Assembly: GCA_905221605.1 (NCBI GenBank)
Contig: CAJNDS010002104.1
Span: forward strand, 397,001-461,000
DNA: 64,000 bases
Origin: Symbiodinium natans
Lineage: Eukaryota; Sar; Dinophyceae; Suessiales; Symbiodiniaceae
Direction of reading: 5' to 3'
Part shown: in pieces, positions 1 to 11,574 of the stretch
How the letters are laid out: every line of letters begins with the position of its first letter
Position numbering within the stretch: position 1 is the stretch's first letter
Notes under the pieces: generated by a model
The model's database searches: none
What the model saw: only the letters and a program-made list of their open reading frames with translations
Told to the model about the DNA's origin: nothing
Translations under genes and position numbers: made by a program

Positions 1-1858
1 AACTTGAGGTTGGTGTATACTTGCCCATGATCACTGTATCTCGCCAGCAACTGTACCACATGTTTAGGCGCTATCCCCCATGCCCGTCCAAGCCCTGTCA
101 TAGAAGAATCTGTGCATTCAATTCTTGTACTCCACGGAGCTGACAAGTTGAAAGAGCAAAAGGGTAGAAGAAGACAAGACATAGCCAGTTCCACCCAGAC
201 CACATTAGGGATTGACACGAGATCGCGCCTTCGCCCCCGCACAGAAGTCAGCCAGCCATAGGTGTGCTCGAAGATGGACCTGAGGCATGGCCGCGCCGAA
301 TGCACAAACCCATGTTTTCCTACCAGTCGGTCAATGACTCCAACAGGAACTCTACGAGCACGCAGTACATGGATCGTGGCTTGGAAGAGGTGTCTGCGCT
401 TTTCCAGGCTAACCCCAACCCAGTGGCCATACGGATCAACGTAGTAGCCCTGCACCTCCTCACCCAAAGCTGAGTCCACTGATTTCTTAGCATTGGGTTC
501 CACGCCGTGCCGCACCCAAGAGGACTCGGTGGCGTCCATCCAGGCAGCACCGACGCCAGCCTCAAGCTGGTTTGGGGCATGCTCAATGGCCCAAACGTCA
601 TCCACAATTGACCCCCACAAAGGCAGACTCTCTGGAACCACAAGGTCAGGGTGAAGCCTGTGCTCAGGCGCCAGCCCTGCCCTCATGGTCACAGTGTCCG
701 TCAAGCCTTGCGCCCAGCCTGCCGATGGTCCAAACCCCATGGGCGCTGAGCATGATGCCGGATAGCGCCGCTGAGCCGGGCCTGCGCCACGTCCAGCAAG
801 CACTGGAGGACCGCACAGCCAGCGTCGCCAGCGCCTGCCAATTCGCAGGCGGTGGAAGTAGTGACGGGCGTCACGCTTGGATACCGCAACCACCCCACTG
901 CACGGAACTGTCAGGCACCGCATCTTCGGGATGAACGCAAATCGGGGCCGAGGAAGTTTTTCGGGATCTAGAAGCTGGTTAACACTTGGATCTGTGATCA
1001 CTCTGTCCTCACACTCGTCTTTCTTAACAGCGAAAGCACCTGCCAGACACATCGCGCCTCGGTGCTTGGCCACTTGACCAGGCTTCTTGAGGCAGTGCAG
1101 GCCCGCCTTCACATTGCGTTTCACCAACTCGGGGTATGAACGAGCCAGCCAAGTATACCCTCTCTTCACCTGGCGTGGCCTCCGCCTGGATGACAGCAGC
1201 AGGGCATTCGGACGAATTACCTGCTCCGCCATCTCTGGGAAAGTGCTCTGCAGATGCTGCTCAAGAGGGACATCAGCAGCTTTGGTGGGAACACCCCCTT
1301 TCACACCCAGAGCTAACACCACCCCGCTACCAGAGTAATGTTCAGACTGCTTCAAATAGTTGTCTAGCCCTTCGCTCGACAAAAGAGGCTCATCAGTCAA
1401 CACCATTGCCTCCAAGGCACACGCTATCCGAGCATGTACCCGCCGATGGGCTGCAGACAGCAGAGGCTGAGCACCGCCACCATCTTGCCCCCGATGCAAA
1501 TCATTAAGGACCGCAATGACGAGATTGGCTCCTTCAACCAGACCTGTACAAACCTCCGGAGAATGAGCAGAACCATCAGTCACCACTGCACCGCCCAAAC
1601 TAAAGGGTGGCAAAGGAAAAACATGCCCAGGAGAGTGCCTCACGCTTATCCCCCGGTCTCGCTTGAATTCATGAAGAACTTGTCGCAGGCGACGTACATG
1701 AACACCCAAGGAGCATGACCTGTACCCTCTGCCCAAAGCCTTCGCCAAACCAGCTACGGCCTCAGAGTAGAAAACGCCAAACCCACAATGGGCACCCACA
1801 TCATCGCTGCGAGACGGGCCTAGAGCCCGTCGAAGTAGTCTGCTCAGGAGTTGGTCAG
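1..1858 (-). CDS. Retroelement reverse transcriptase (pol), runs off the left edge
   Basis: The minus strand is open from the end of ORF1 to base 1 with no stop, so the C-terminus is missing. Reverse-transcriptase motifs appear in order: a template-grip region with RVITDPSVNQL; motif A as VVAVSKRDARHYFHRL; a motif-B-like APMGFGPSAGWAQG; the catalytic box as GSIVDDVWAI; and a following VEPNAKKS...GYYVDPYGHWVG segment like the thumb entry of LTR or DIRS-type enzymes. Near base 60 RIECTDSSMTGLGRAWG resembles the start of an RNase H domain. The frame is -1 relative to ORF1 and overlaps its end, as in gag-pol arrangements; the shift site is not identified. The family (gypsy-like, DIRS-like or dinoflagellate-specific) is uncertain because integrase or recombinase would lie outside the window. 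About 600 codons show no stop, so the copy may be recent. Confidence 0.85.
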
Positions 1859-3520
1859 GGCCAGCATGGACGTGCTGGCCAGGCTCTTCTGGGTGTTGAC
1901 CAGCTCGATGGCCTCCGCTTTCTCCCAGCTGCCCCCTTTCATCTTCGCCGCCTGGATAGCAAGAATCCTTTGGCACAAGATGTCCATGGCCCTCTCGATC
2001 TCCCGGCGATTCACAGAGTCCAAGATCTCCGCCAACGTGAGCACCTCCTTCAAGTCTCGGATCTCCGTGAGCCCTGTGAACTGGTGTGCCCAAGCCGCCA
2101 CCGAGGCCTCCCTGAGCTGGCTTGACTTGCTCAACGTGCCCTTTGACAGCCTGGCGTACACCCCTGCCAGGAAGTGGGCCGTCAGCGCACCTGGATGCTT
2201 CGAAGCAAATGCCACCAGATCCCCTTTCTTCTTCCACTTCAAGCCGTCGACGTGGGACAAGTCGTCGTAGCTCACACGCTTGCTCTTCCCCTTGTCTTTC
2301 CACCGCAAAGGCTTTCCGCTGGAACTGTCGCTGCTGCTGCTTGAGCTGCTTGAACTGCGACTCCGCGACCGGCTGCTGGAAGAACTGCTGCTGGACCCGC
2401 GTCGCTTCTTCTTCTTCTTCTTCTTGTCCTTCTTGTGGCTTTTCTTCTTCTTCTTGGATTTCTTGCCTTTCTTGCGATCCTTCTTGTCCTTCCTGGATTC
2501 CGCCAAAGACAGGGCCTGCAACTGCTTCACTGCCGCCTCCAAGCTGCGAAGGTCCAGCTGGCTTGTGGCGTCTCCACCAGCGGCGCCTTGCCCCTGAAGC
2601 CCCAGCCCGGCCACCCCGGCCGCGCCACCTGCCGCCCCCGCGCCTGGTGCCCCGACATTTGCTGGGGCCACCGGCATCGCCACCGGCAGCGGCACGGGCT
2701 CCAGCCGACCCGCTGTGCCAGCTGCATTCACCGGATAACTTCCTGCACCCGCTATCTGCAGCTGTTGCAAAAGGACTGTGCCATCCCTGATGACCTGTTG
2801 TGACTCTGCCGCTGTTGGAAACCACTTTGCCCCTGCCCCCGGAGGAGTGCAGACCCAGTTCACTGCGTCCGCCCCAACTCCATGCGGAGGACGCCGGCTT
2901 GCAGCTCCCACCATGACGGAAGCACTCATGTGGCCTGCTACTGGAAGCACCACAGCCCAGATCCATTCTCCTCCATCCTCGGAGGTGGTGCGGGTAAGAA
3001 TCTCTCCTTGGCCGGGTCCATGCCCCACCACAAACACTTCGTCGTGATGAGGAGGCCTTTCCACCACGGCAAAAGTGCCTATCTGGAATTGCCCTGCTCC
3101 TGCGGCTGCCATCACGTCGCAGGTTAAGGAAAACTGGTCTGTTCGACTGTAGCGCAGCCACCACGCGAGAAATTGCTCCAACACCCACTCGCCTATACAA
3201 TTCCAGAGATGCAGTAGTTCAGTGCTCCCACGAAGCACCCAATACGAGCCCCTCAGAAATAGATATACGACCAGGCGAAGACAGAGTACGATTAAAGGAA
3301 TCCACTCCAACAATAATAAGACTCCGCCCACCACGAACAGCTTCCGCGCGCCCTGCCACAAAAAATCTGTAGCTCCCTGTGAAGACAAGACTTGATGGCC
3401 AACAAAGCTGACCACCTCCCTCGCGACACTTTGTGCAATCCAAGCTCGCCAGCTCTGATGCACTGCAAGTCCAGTGAGCCCGGACACGGCAGCTGCACCC
3501 ACGACGCGTATGGACATCAA
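1844..3520 (-). CDS. Retroelement ORF1 (gag-like, Lys-rich and RS-rich)
   Basis: This is an intact 558-codon frame, the longest complete one in the window and intronless, which is unlike the neighbouring genes. Residues 61-90 form a strongly hydrophobic stretch that could be one or two membrane segments. Residues 140-260 are a Val/Trp/Gly-rich domain. Residues 270-315 are Ala/Gly/Pro-rich. Residues 341-374 are almost all Lys, followed by a Ser/Arg-Ser tract at 376-402. The C-terminal 150 residues are helical and charged. The basic region could bind RNA, as expected of a gag or ORF1 protein; this is inferred from composition and from the reverse transcriptase directly downstream in the -1 frame. 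No zinc knuckle is seen. The start at 3520 begins MMSIRVVGAAAV; the second Met could equally be used. Confidence 0.7.
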   Translation of the reverse strand: MMSIRVVGAAAVSGLTGLAVHQSWRAWIAQSVAREVVSFVGHQVLSSQGATDFLWQGARKLFVVGGVLLLLEWIPLIVLCLRLVVYLFLRGSYWVLRGSTELLHLWNCIGEWVLEQFLAWWLRYSRTDQFSLTCDVMAAAGAGQFQIGTFAVVERPPHHDEVFVVGHGPGQGEILTRTTSEDGGEWIWAVVLPVAGHMSASVMVGAASRRPPHGVGADAVNWVCTPPGAGAKWFPTAAESQQVIRDGTVLLQQLQIAGAGSYPVNAAGTAGRLEPVPLPVAMPVAPANVGAPGAGAAGGAAGVAGLGLQGQGAAGGDATSQLDLRSLEAAVKQLQALSLAESRKDKKDRKKGKKSKKKKKSHKKDKKKKKKKRRGSSSSSSSSRSRSRSSSSSSSSSDSSSGKPLRWKDKGKSKRVSYDDLSHVDGLKWKKKGDLVAFASKHPGALTAHFLAGVYARLSKGTLSKSSQLREASVAAWAHQFTGLTEIRDLKEVLTLAEILDSVNRREIERAMDILCQRILAIQAAKMKGGSWEKAEAIELVNTQKSLASTSMLALTNS

Positions 3521-4280
3521 CCTTTTGACCTCCCCTGAGCAGCTTGAGCAATGAATGACAGAGTCAAGTAACGTGTTGTCACATGAAAGAAACTACTAGT
3601 TGAAACACAGCTCATCTGTGCAGGGGATTGTGGTCCCTTCAGCCAGGGTGCCCAAACGGTCGGCCTGCGTCTCACAGCAGGTCCGAGCCAACGACGGCCA
3701 ACCTTGACCAAACGCTATGTTACAGCAAACATCTCGCGACTAACGCACACCTATACCGCGCTGCCGCTGACTCACTCACTCCTCCACCGTATTCAGACCA
3801 CGTGGCTGGAGACGCGGATCCAGACACAATCCCCTACAGGATTGGCCTAGACCCGCAGGTCTCGAGCCAACTGCCAGAAATGAATTTCTTGGCAATGGAC
3901 GTTTGGAATGAAAGAGTTGGGCAAGCCTCGGGTCCACTGTTCTGGTCGAGGAAGTACTTAGAACTTGTGACTTGACCCATGCGGCTCAAGGGAGAATAAG
4001 CACTGCTGGCATCTCGCGCCACCTCGCGCCTGTATGACAGCAGGCTCCGCAACTTTCGGTGCTGCAAGTCCCGATCGACGTCGTAGAAGCTGCAGCGGAA
4101 CGCGGCAGGAGGCTAGCCGGAAGTGCTGACCCTAAACCCTAAACCCTAAACCCCAATCGGCAACTGCATGGCCTCTGGTACTCCTGATCTGTCATCTGCT
4201 CCTGGAAACCACCAAAAGCACGTGCTGGCAACTTGCTGCCAATCTCAACGTGCTGGCTTGTTTCTCAGCTAGGATGGCGC
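3521..4280. other. Upstream flank of the retroelement, no gene seen
   Basis: No convincing exon is found. The stretch would contain the 5' end or terminal repeat of the element encoded at 1-3520, but its other end is outside the window, so no terminal repeat can be matched. A short CCCTAAA tract lies at 4130-4154. Confidence 0.5.
4130..4154 (-). repeat. Interstitial telomere-like tract, CCCTAAA on plus
   Basis: Three and a half CCCTAAA units with no change, ending in CCCC. It lies upstream of the retroelement ORF1. Confidence 0.9.
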
Positions 4281-4765
4281 TTAGAACCCTCGGAAAATCA
4301 GGGGATCATCCTGAGTCTTGACTAGGATGGTCCTTAGAACCCTCTGAAAATATATTCCTGAGTCTGATCCTCTTAGACCCAATAAGAAGGGAAAATACCA
4401 AAATGTCCCACAAGGGCCTACCGAGTTGACTTCTTGAGAGGCTGGGAGTGCCGAGTCCTGGAGATCGTCATCGCCAAGGACCCGCGAGAGGGGAAGCGGC
4501 TGCCCCCGAACGAACACGATCGCATCCTCCTGGCCCAAAGAATCACTCTGCACACAGATCATGCGATTGACACATGCAATTCGTTGAGTTTTACATAATT
4601 TTATTTTGAAGCTTTGCTCTGGCTTCGCCTTCACGCCTAAGCCGCTATACAGGAAGGGCGAATCATTGCCGCCACTTCAAAAAGGCAAGTCGTGCGGCCT
4701 CCACTTTTTCGGGCTGACTCTGCTGGGCGCCCCGGAGACGATCCTGGTGTTCAGATGGTGCTTAT

Positions 4766-4810
4766 AGGGTTTAGGGTTTAGGGCAGTTTAGGGTTTACGG
4801 TTCAGGGTTT
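4766..4810 (+). repeat. Interstitial telomere-like tract, degenerate TTTAGGG
   Basis: About five TTTAGGG-like units on plus, with single-base changes and one two-base interruption. Confidence 0.85.
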
Positions 4811-5261
4811 ATGGTGCTGGGTACTTAGTTGGTCAATGCTCGCATGGGAAGCATCACAGACACTTGTCGGCCTCGAGCGATGCCCGTGTTCGCTTGCTTT
4901 GCACACCTCGGTCCACTGTACATCCAAGTCAAGGTCAGGGGGTTGTTCTACTAAAGCCCGTGGATCTGCGGGCGAGAAGGCAGCTTGGAACACTGTAGCT
5001 TGAGGTCCACACGCGGGCATGTTTGGCGAGGTCAGCATGGCCAGTCCAGGCCGCGCTATAATCCGCACAGAGTATCGTGGAAATGGATGTGAGCAGCCAT
5101 GGCAGTATATTCGTGGATGAGAAACACGGACCTTCCATGGGCACGCGATGATTTCTGAAAGCTTCTGGGCGTAAGGCTGCAGACTTCCTCCTCCAGGGTC
5201 TTGGAGATCTCCTGCTCTATCGCAGTCTCTGGTTCAACCACAAGAAGTACTTGGAGGTTCA

Positions 5262-5368
5262 TGGGTAGTTCTAAGTGGGGTAGAAGTAAGGTAACTCTAA
5301 GGTATAACTGGCTAGAGCCTTGTTTAGGGTACTCGTAACCCTACTCATAACTCATAACTACCCGTGGC
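5262..5368. mobile_element. MITE-like repeat, GTAGTTCTAAGTRGGG family, copy 1
   Basis: The ends are partly complementary (TTCATGGGTAGTT at the left, AACTACCCGTGGCCGTGAA at the right), so the segment can fold back. Related sequence occurs near 7,945-8,035 and 10,770-10,925. It carries no coding capacity, as expected for a small non-autonomous element. Exact ends and target-site duplication are not resolved. Confidence 0.5.
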
Positions 5369-6718
5369 CGTGAACCTTCAATTCAAGCACAGGGATGGGA
5401 CAGCTGCGGTCCGACGCGTCTGCTGCGGTGCCTGACTGCGGCGCCTCAGCGTGGTGGCGGGGCGCGCCACCGACACGTCCGGGATGCTCTCAACAACGTG
5501 CTGGGGCTGGGGCGGCTTCCAAGTCCTGAAGCATGGTTTCAGGGACTCAATCATGCCATGCCCGTGATGGGCAAGGTAGTTTATCATTAGGCAACCTTCG
5601 CATTCCGCGTGCCTCACACACCACACACGCACCCATGCGATCGCACACAACCCGATCCTGGAGCCATAAACCCTTATTTGCATCTGGACTGCGGGAGCCA
5701 ATCAGCCAGAAAACCTGCAGCACTGCCGACCCTCAGCTCCCCTGGCTAAGAGCCCACACTGCCTAAACCTTAATGCGATGATAAAGCGATTCGAGGCTCC
5801 AGACGCCATGACCAGAATTTATGACTCCGTATCGCGGTGGCCCGCAGAAAGGCTGATCGGCAACCGCACTACCGAAAACGTCCAGATTCTTTGGACGGTG
5901 TCCTGGCCCCTGCAGAAAGTCTCACTTTCACATAATACTCTCACAGGCCTGTGTCGGCGGATTCGCCGGGGGATCACCAAGAGGTTCTGGCCTCAGCTGA
6001 GATGTTTCTTCACAGTGCTGTTGCCACGCCACCAGTCTCTGCAGACCTTGCACCCGGACGGTCGCCTGTCTCGGCCACCCGTTGCAATCCGCAAAGCCCC
6101 TCAACGCCACCACATCCCACCGAGAATTCCAGGGCCTAGTATATCCTAGTATGGGGCCATGGAGCCATAGCACGATGGAGCCAATAAGTACGGACCCCAG
6201 TATCGACACGGTCCAGGGCATATGGGCTTCCGGCTGAGAGGTCGGATTTTTGGGAGCCACTGGAGCGGTCTTCGCCTGCGAACCGAGCACTCCACGCGCA
6301 GCCACCTTTCGCACCTTTTTGCACTTCTTTGCAGTACTTCCGGCAACAAGTGTGACGTGTGGCTACCAGCAACTTGAAGCCGCTTGCTTTCTGCAGTTCT
6401 GCAGCCCCCCCGCCTTGGCAGCCTGTTTCGCTGCACCACGCGGCTTTTTCACCTGCCCCGAAGCGGATCCCCCTTGGCAAAATCTCGTTCAGACGTGGAT
6501 CTATGTTGCAATCGCCGGACCAACATTCCAACACCGCACCCCACATTCAAGAGCTTAAGCGGATCCACCTTTGGTGGGTGCTCGAACTGTGGTCCAGGTA
6601 GATTCTCGAGCTCTTGTGTCCTCGGGCACCACGATGCCCCGACCCCCGATGCTTTCACGCTATTGGCACATGCCCTCGTGCAAAAGCACTACTAGAGCCC
6701 TAGCCTGTGGCAACAGAG

Positions 6719-9215
6719 GCCGTGACAGTTGCAGCAAGTCTTTGCATTGCACATGGAAACCTTGGGCGCGCAATGACGGCACGATGAAATTCGCTCAGGC
6801 TTTGGCTGAGAATTGGAGGTCGCTGGCAACCATGCATCATATAGTCACCGACATTATAACGATATTGTCACACGCAGTCGCGCAGTCCTACGGCATCAGA
6901 GCAGATCCCTCAGTCTTCGTGCAAACTTTGAGGTTCAGGATTTTCCGTGGAGCTACCAAATGCTACACCAAATGCGGCAAGACATGCGCAGACCTGCCAA
7001 TACTTGCCCACGTTTCATCTTCAAACGCCGGAGCGGGTCTGAGGAACTTATAGACGTCCCTTCATGAAGAGGCAAGCCAGTGCGACGTCATAGTTCATTT
7101 TTACGGATAACAATTAATTGAGAATTAGAGTATGACCTGGGGACCATTTGTCAGAATGTGCCATACTAGGCTGACTTGCCTCTGAAACGGAGAAGCTAGT
7201 GCAAAGACTAGGCCAAGTGCCCTTCCAGGGCAATCAGAATTGTAAGCCCAACGGCAGCTTGACTGATATCTGCAAGAAGTTCTTGCTCACGGCTCCTTTC
7301 CATCGGCAATCTTGGCAAAACATTGCTACGTGCTCTGGCCACCATGAACTAGGAATCTTCCATCAATTTGGGAACCGGCCCACCTGGTAGACCACCGTGA
7401 TGGGCAAAGGTGCCAGGTTGCCACCGCCGAAAGTGAAGGTGCTCTCGCCGATGCCCTTGCCCTCGGAGGAGACACCGTTCTCCTGCAAGCAGCAAATACC
7501 AGTGGTTTAGGGTTTAGGGCTGACTCTTCGCTACCGTGGTAGCTGGCAAGACCGCGCGGCAGGGTTGATGGCTGGTTTAGTCGCTCATTCACGTGCACGG
7601 CCCAAGGGTTTGTATTAAGGTTCTTGTTTCCCTCCTGCGCCGGTTTTGGGGGCTACAGCATGCTGCAATTCTACACGCCGCAAGGTCCTTCAAGTTGAGG
7701 GACAGGGCTGCCACAGGGTCCAGCACCTCATCATCCATGAACTCCATGAGGTCCTCGAACCTTTGAGGAACGCACTCCCCGACAAGAAGGGGGTCCTCCC
7801 CAACACCAGCCCCCACCTGACCCGCCCCCCTCAATACGTAACAGCCCACCGCAACTAAGCAATTGGATGGGCATTGTAGAGCGATCATTTGGGATTGACG
7901 AGTCCGCACTCCGGGGATGTTGCGCGACATTCTCCACTTGGAGGCTCACAGGTAGCTATAAGTAGGGTTAAAAGCAAGGTAGCTATAACTACTTAAGTGG
8001 CTTTACCTTCACTAGCCATGAACCTTCAAGCAAGGGTGGGGTGCTCTGCAGGGTTCTCTGGGAGAACTCCATAGCAGAGTTGAAGGCGCTAGGGGTTGGT
8101 GCCTGGACCTTGAGGACCATGGCCTTAAGCTCCAAAAAACTCACATCCTAACGCCTCTAACTTGCAATTCCACTCCAAAGCCAAGATCCAGATTTTGCGG
8201 GCCTTTGCAATCAACAGGGGAAGGGATTACATTGCCTATAATCACATTCTCTTCCGCCATGTAGCAACATAAGACAACCCGTTCGCTGCGTTCCTCACCC
8301 CACGGCCAGGGGATCCCTGTAATGTAAGCTGGGGCGCTTGATGTTCTTCGCATCCATCCCGTTCACAGTGGACACGACCCAACCTGGGGATCTCAGAATG
8401 CGGGGAGTTGCAAAGCATCATCCGTCCGACAGTTCCATATCGCTCGCAGAACTGTTAAACGAAATACGATCTGTTAGTATGATGACTAATGACATGAAAC
8501 GTACAATAGGTGTTGCCTTGAACTCCATGTGCCTATACCCAGATGCCTGGCTGGACTCCGGCCACGAAGGCCTGGCCCTGCGGGTCGCCCGGATAACGGG
8601 ACTCCTGCTTCACCTTTCCCAAAAGCACGCGTGACGTGTGGGAGGGTTTAGGACTTTTTTCAGGGGGTGAAAAGAATATAATCACTTGGTCGCGGTGCAA
8701 TCCGTCCATAATATAATCCTTTTCGCAGCCTACCCACTCACCATCCTGCCACAAGAACCGAAAGATCTGCCCACACAGCTCTGCAAGCTTTGCTGTCGAA
8801 AGCAAGGAAGCACCTCGCGGACCACGGCACCGTTGCCGTTCGCCCCAGGCGCATAGCGGAGGATCCCGAATGGCTTCCTTTGGAGAGCATACGCATTGCG
8901 CAGCTCTGACACAGGAAGGCAGAGTGAGCGTGTCTCAAAAAACTGTTATAAAGGCTAGCTGTCAATGTCGCCGAGTCACTTCTTGTACTCAATCTGGTGG
9001 GTGGCACCCGAAGCGGAGCTGGGGTCGCTCAGGGGAGGGTCAGCGTCCTTCGGCCCGTTGCGGAGGAGGTAGTCCACGCCCACGGGACGTGCCACTGCGG
9101 ACCCCCTTTGCAGCTGCGGAGAGGAGCCCACGAAAGCCCCGCCGAGCTGACAGGCCACAACCGCCAGGCCCAAGGCAGTGACGACGGCACCGGTGACGGA
9201 GCGGGATCGGGCCAT
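6719..9215 (-). CDS. Unidentified gene with plastid-targeting-like leader, tandem copy 1
   Basis: Start at 9215: MARSRSV followed by a hydrophobic signal-like core and AFVGSSPQL, resembling the Phe-containing transit motif of peridinin-plastid proteins. Exons supported by conservation with copy 2 and by phase: 8,980-9,215 (leader, then ...GATHQIEYKK); 8,814-8,905 (NAYALQRKPFGILRYAPG, GT donor); 8,539-8,613 (VKQESRYPGDPQGQAFVAG, GT donor); about 8,306-8,390 (STVNGMDAKNIKRPSLHY, borders uncertain); 7,679-7,760 (FEDLMEFMDDEVLDPVAALS, GC donor); 7,384-7,482 (GIGESTFTFGGGNLAPLPIT, GT donor). A likely further exon lies near 7,020-7,060. Differences between the copies in the second and third of these exons fall mostly at third codon positions, so the frame is under constraint. 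The family is not recognised; a plastid location is an inference from the leader. The last exon is not identified. Confidence 0.65.
7505..7519 (+). repeat. Two TTTAGGG units inside an intron
   Basis: The tract lies in the intron bounded by exons 7,384-7,482 and 7,679-7,760, only about 22 bases from the acceptor. The equivalent site in the tandem copy (about 10,010) has different sequence. Confidence 0.85.
7945..8035. mobile_element. MITE-like repeat, GTAGTTCTAAGTRGGG family, copy 2
   Basis: It contains GGTAGCTATAAGTAGGGTT and GAACCTTCAAGCAAG, shared with the copy at 5,262. It sits in a putative intron of tandem gene copy 1; the corresponding intron of copy 2 carries related sequence at 10,770, so the insertion may predate the gene duplication. 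Confidence 0.45.
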
Positions 9216-9269
9216 GATTGCGATGATCGGATTGCGCAGAGCACCACTAGATCACAACGTGACAACGAA

Positions 9270-11542
9270 GGACGTGACAGTTGCAGCAAGTCTTTGCATG
9301 ATGGCACGATGATCCTGCTCAGCCAAACGCTGGCAACCATGTATCATACTCACCGGCATTTTACCAACATTGTCACACACGCAGTCCTACGGCATCAGAG
9401 CAGATCCCTCAGCCTTCGTGGAAACTTTTGAGGTTCAGGATTTGCCGTGGAGTCACCAAATGCTAGACTGCTTGACCAAGTGCGGCAAGACATGCGCAGA
9501 CCTGCCAGGCCAATACTTGCCCCGTTTCATCTTCAAACGCCGGAGCGGGTCTGAGGAACTTATAGACGTCCCTTCATGAAGAGGCAAGCCAGTGCGATGT
9601 CATAGTGCATCTTTACGGATAACATTGAGCATTAGAGAATGACCTGAGGACCATGTGCCAGAGTGTGCCATACTTGGCTGACGTGCCTCTGAAACGGAGA
9701 AGCTAGTGCAATGACTAGGCCAAGTGCCCCTACGGGGCAATCAGAATTGCAGGCCCAACGGCGGCTCGACTGATATCTTCAAGAAGTTCTTTGCTCACGG
9801 CTCCTTTCCATCGGCAATCTTGGCAAAACATTGCTACGTGCTCTGGCCACCATGAACTAGGAATCTTCCATAAATTTGGGAACCGGCCCACCTGGTAGAC
9901 CACCGTGATGGGCAAAGGTGCCAGGTTGCCACCGCCGAAAGTGAAGGTGCTCTCGCCGATGCCTTTGCCCTCGGAGGAAACACCGTTCTCCTGCAACCAG
10001 CAAGGACCATCGGACTTTTTTGGCACCCGACTCGCCTCCCGCATAATTAGCTGGCAAGACCGTGCGGCAGGGCTGATGGCTGGGTCAGTCGCGCACTCCC
10101 GCACAAGGCCAGCAACTGGTTTAGGGTTTCGTTTTTTCCCCCTCCGGCACAGCTGGGGCGAATCCACATCGCACGAATGTTTACCGAATGTGTACAACTC
10201 TCTCATCGTTTACGTCACGTTCCCCTCACAGTTCAACCACGCACAGATAAGCAACAAGTAACTCATAATATGAGGCACCAAACCCAAGAGTTTAAAGTTT
10301 TGTTTGCCACCTAGCACGGGGATTCTACACGCCGCAAGGTCCTTCAAGTTGAGGGACAGGGCTGCCACCGGGTCCAGCACCTCATCATCCATGAACTCCA
10401 TGAGGTCCTCGAACCTGGGAGAAAACGCACTTTTCGACAAACACCTGAATGAGAAGAAGGGGGGGTCCTTCCCTAACATCCAGCCCCCCCCCCCGCCCCC
10501 CGCCCCATGATGTAGCGCCCACCGCAACTGAGCAATTGCATGGGTATTTCATGGTTGTCCCTACTACCCCCCTTACATTCCCCCCCTTAAATCATCTCAA
10601 CTAGGCTTAATCATCCCAAAACAGCCAAATTAGGGGGGGAACCTACTGGGGGTAGTATAGACGGGCGTAGTAGGGGAACCCATGAGTATTCTAGAGCAAT
10701 CATCTAGGATTGACGATCCGGCGTAGGGATAACTCGCGGCATTCTCAGAGGTAGTTTTGCCTTGGAGGGTTTCTTGCATAGTTCTAAGTAGGGCTATAGG
10801 CAAGGTAGCTATAACTAGAGCTGATTGTACTTATGACCTAAAATATTTAACTGGGGTATATAGAACCCTACTTATGACTAAGCTTAAACTCCCAAGGCTG
10901 AACTTAGCCTTTGGGTTTTCGGTTGAGTACATCATCAGGTGAAGGGATTACATTGCTTAATCACAGTCTCTTCCACCATGTAGCAACATAAGACAACCCG
11001 TTGGTCCTCACCCCACGGCCAGGGATCCCTGTAATGTAAGCTGGGGCGCTTGATGTTCTTCGCATCCATCCCGTTCACAGTGGACACGACCCAACCTGGG
11101 GATCTCAGTATGCTGGGAGTTGCAAACCAGCATCCGTCCGGCTCTCCCAGAACGATTAAATTTCTAAGAAACGTACCAAGGAAAGGAAATGGAGGTTCTT
11201 CTCCTGTAGAGGTTAAGGGGTACCGGGTTGGGGTATGTTGAATGAATATAATGTAGTCTCTTCGTGCAAGGAGGTAGCAAATGTATGTCCCCTCCCTGTG
11301 CCACAATGCTGACGCCGCATCTCTGTGCTCAACCCTGGTAAAGAACCCTGAGTCCGAAATATTTTTCTTAGCATTATGATTCTTGTTATTTTGATTATCA
11401 TCAGTATCATGAGTATTATTGTTGCTAATATATAAATTAGAATCGATGTACATATATATATAGCATTACATAAAAATGTATATAAATATATACATATTGT
11501 ATTTCAAATATATTTCATCAATACATAATGCATAATAGAGTA

Positions 11543-11574
<32 letters not shown>

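Larger units (their letters stand above)
4281..6560 (-). other. Possible exons of unidentified gene(s)
   Basis: Three minus-strand stretches look coding but match nothing I recognise. One at about 4,440-4,560 contains AIVFVRGQPLPLSRVLGDDD. One at about 5,150-5,245 contains ETAIEQEISKTLEEEVCSLT. One at about 6,150-6,290 has a Pro/Ala/Lys-rich run followed by a likely membrane helix (WTVSILGSVLIGSIVLWL). They could be exons of a single gene downstream of the tandem pair at 6.7-12.3 kb, or chance. No splice junction could be verified. Confidence 0.25.
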
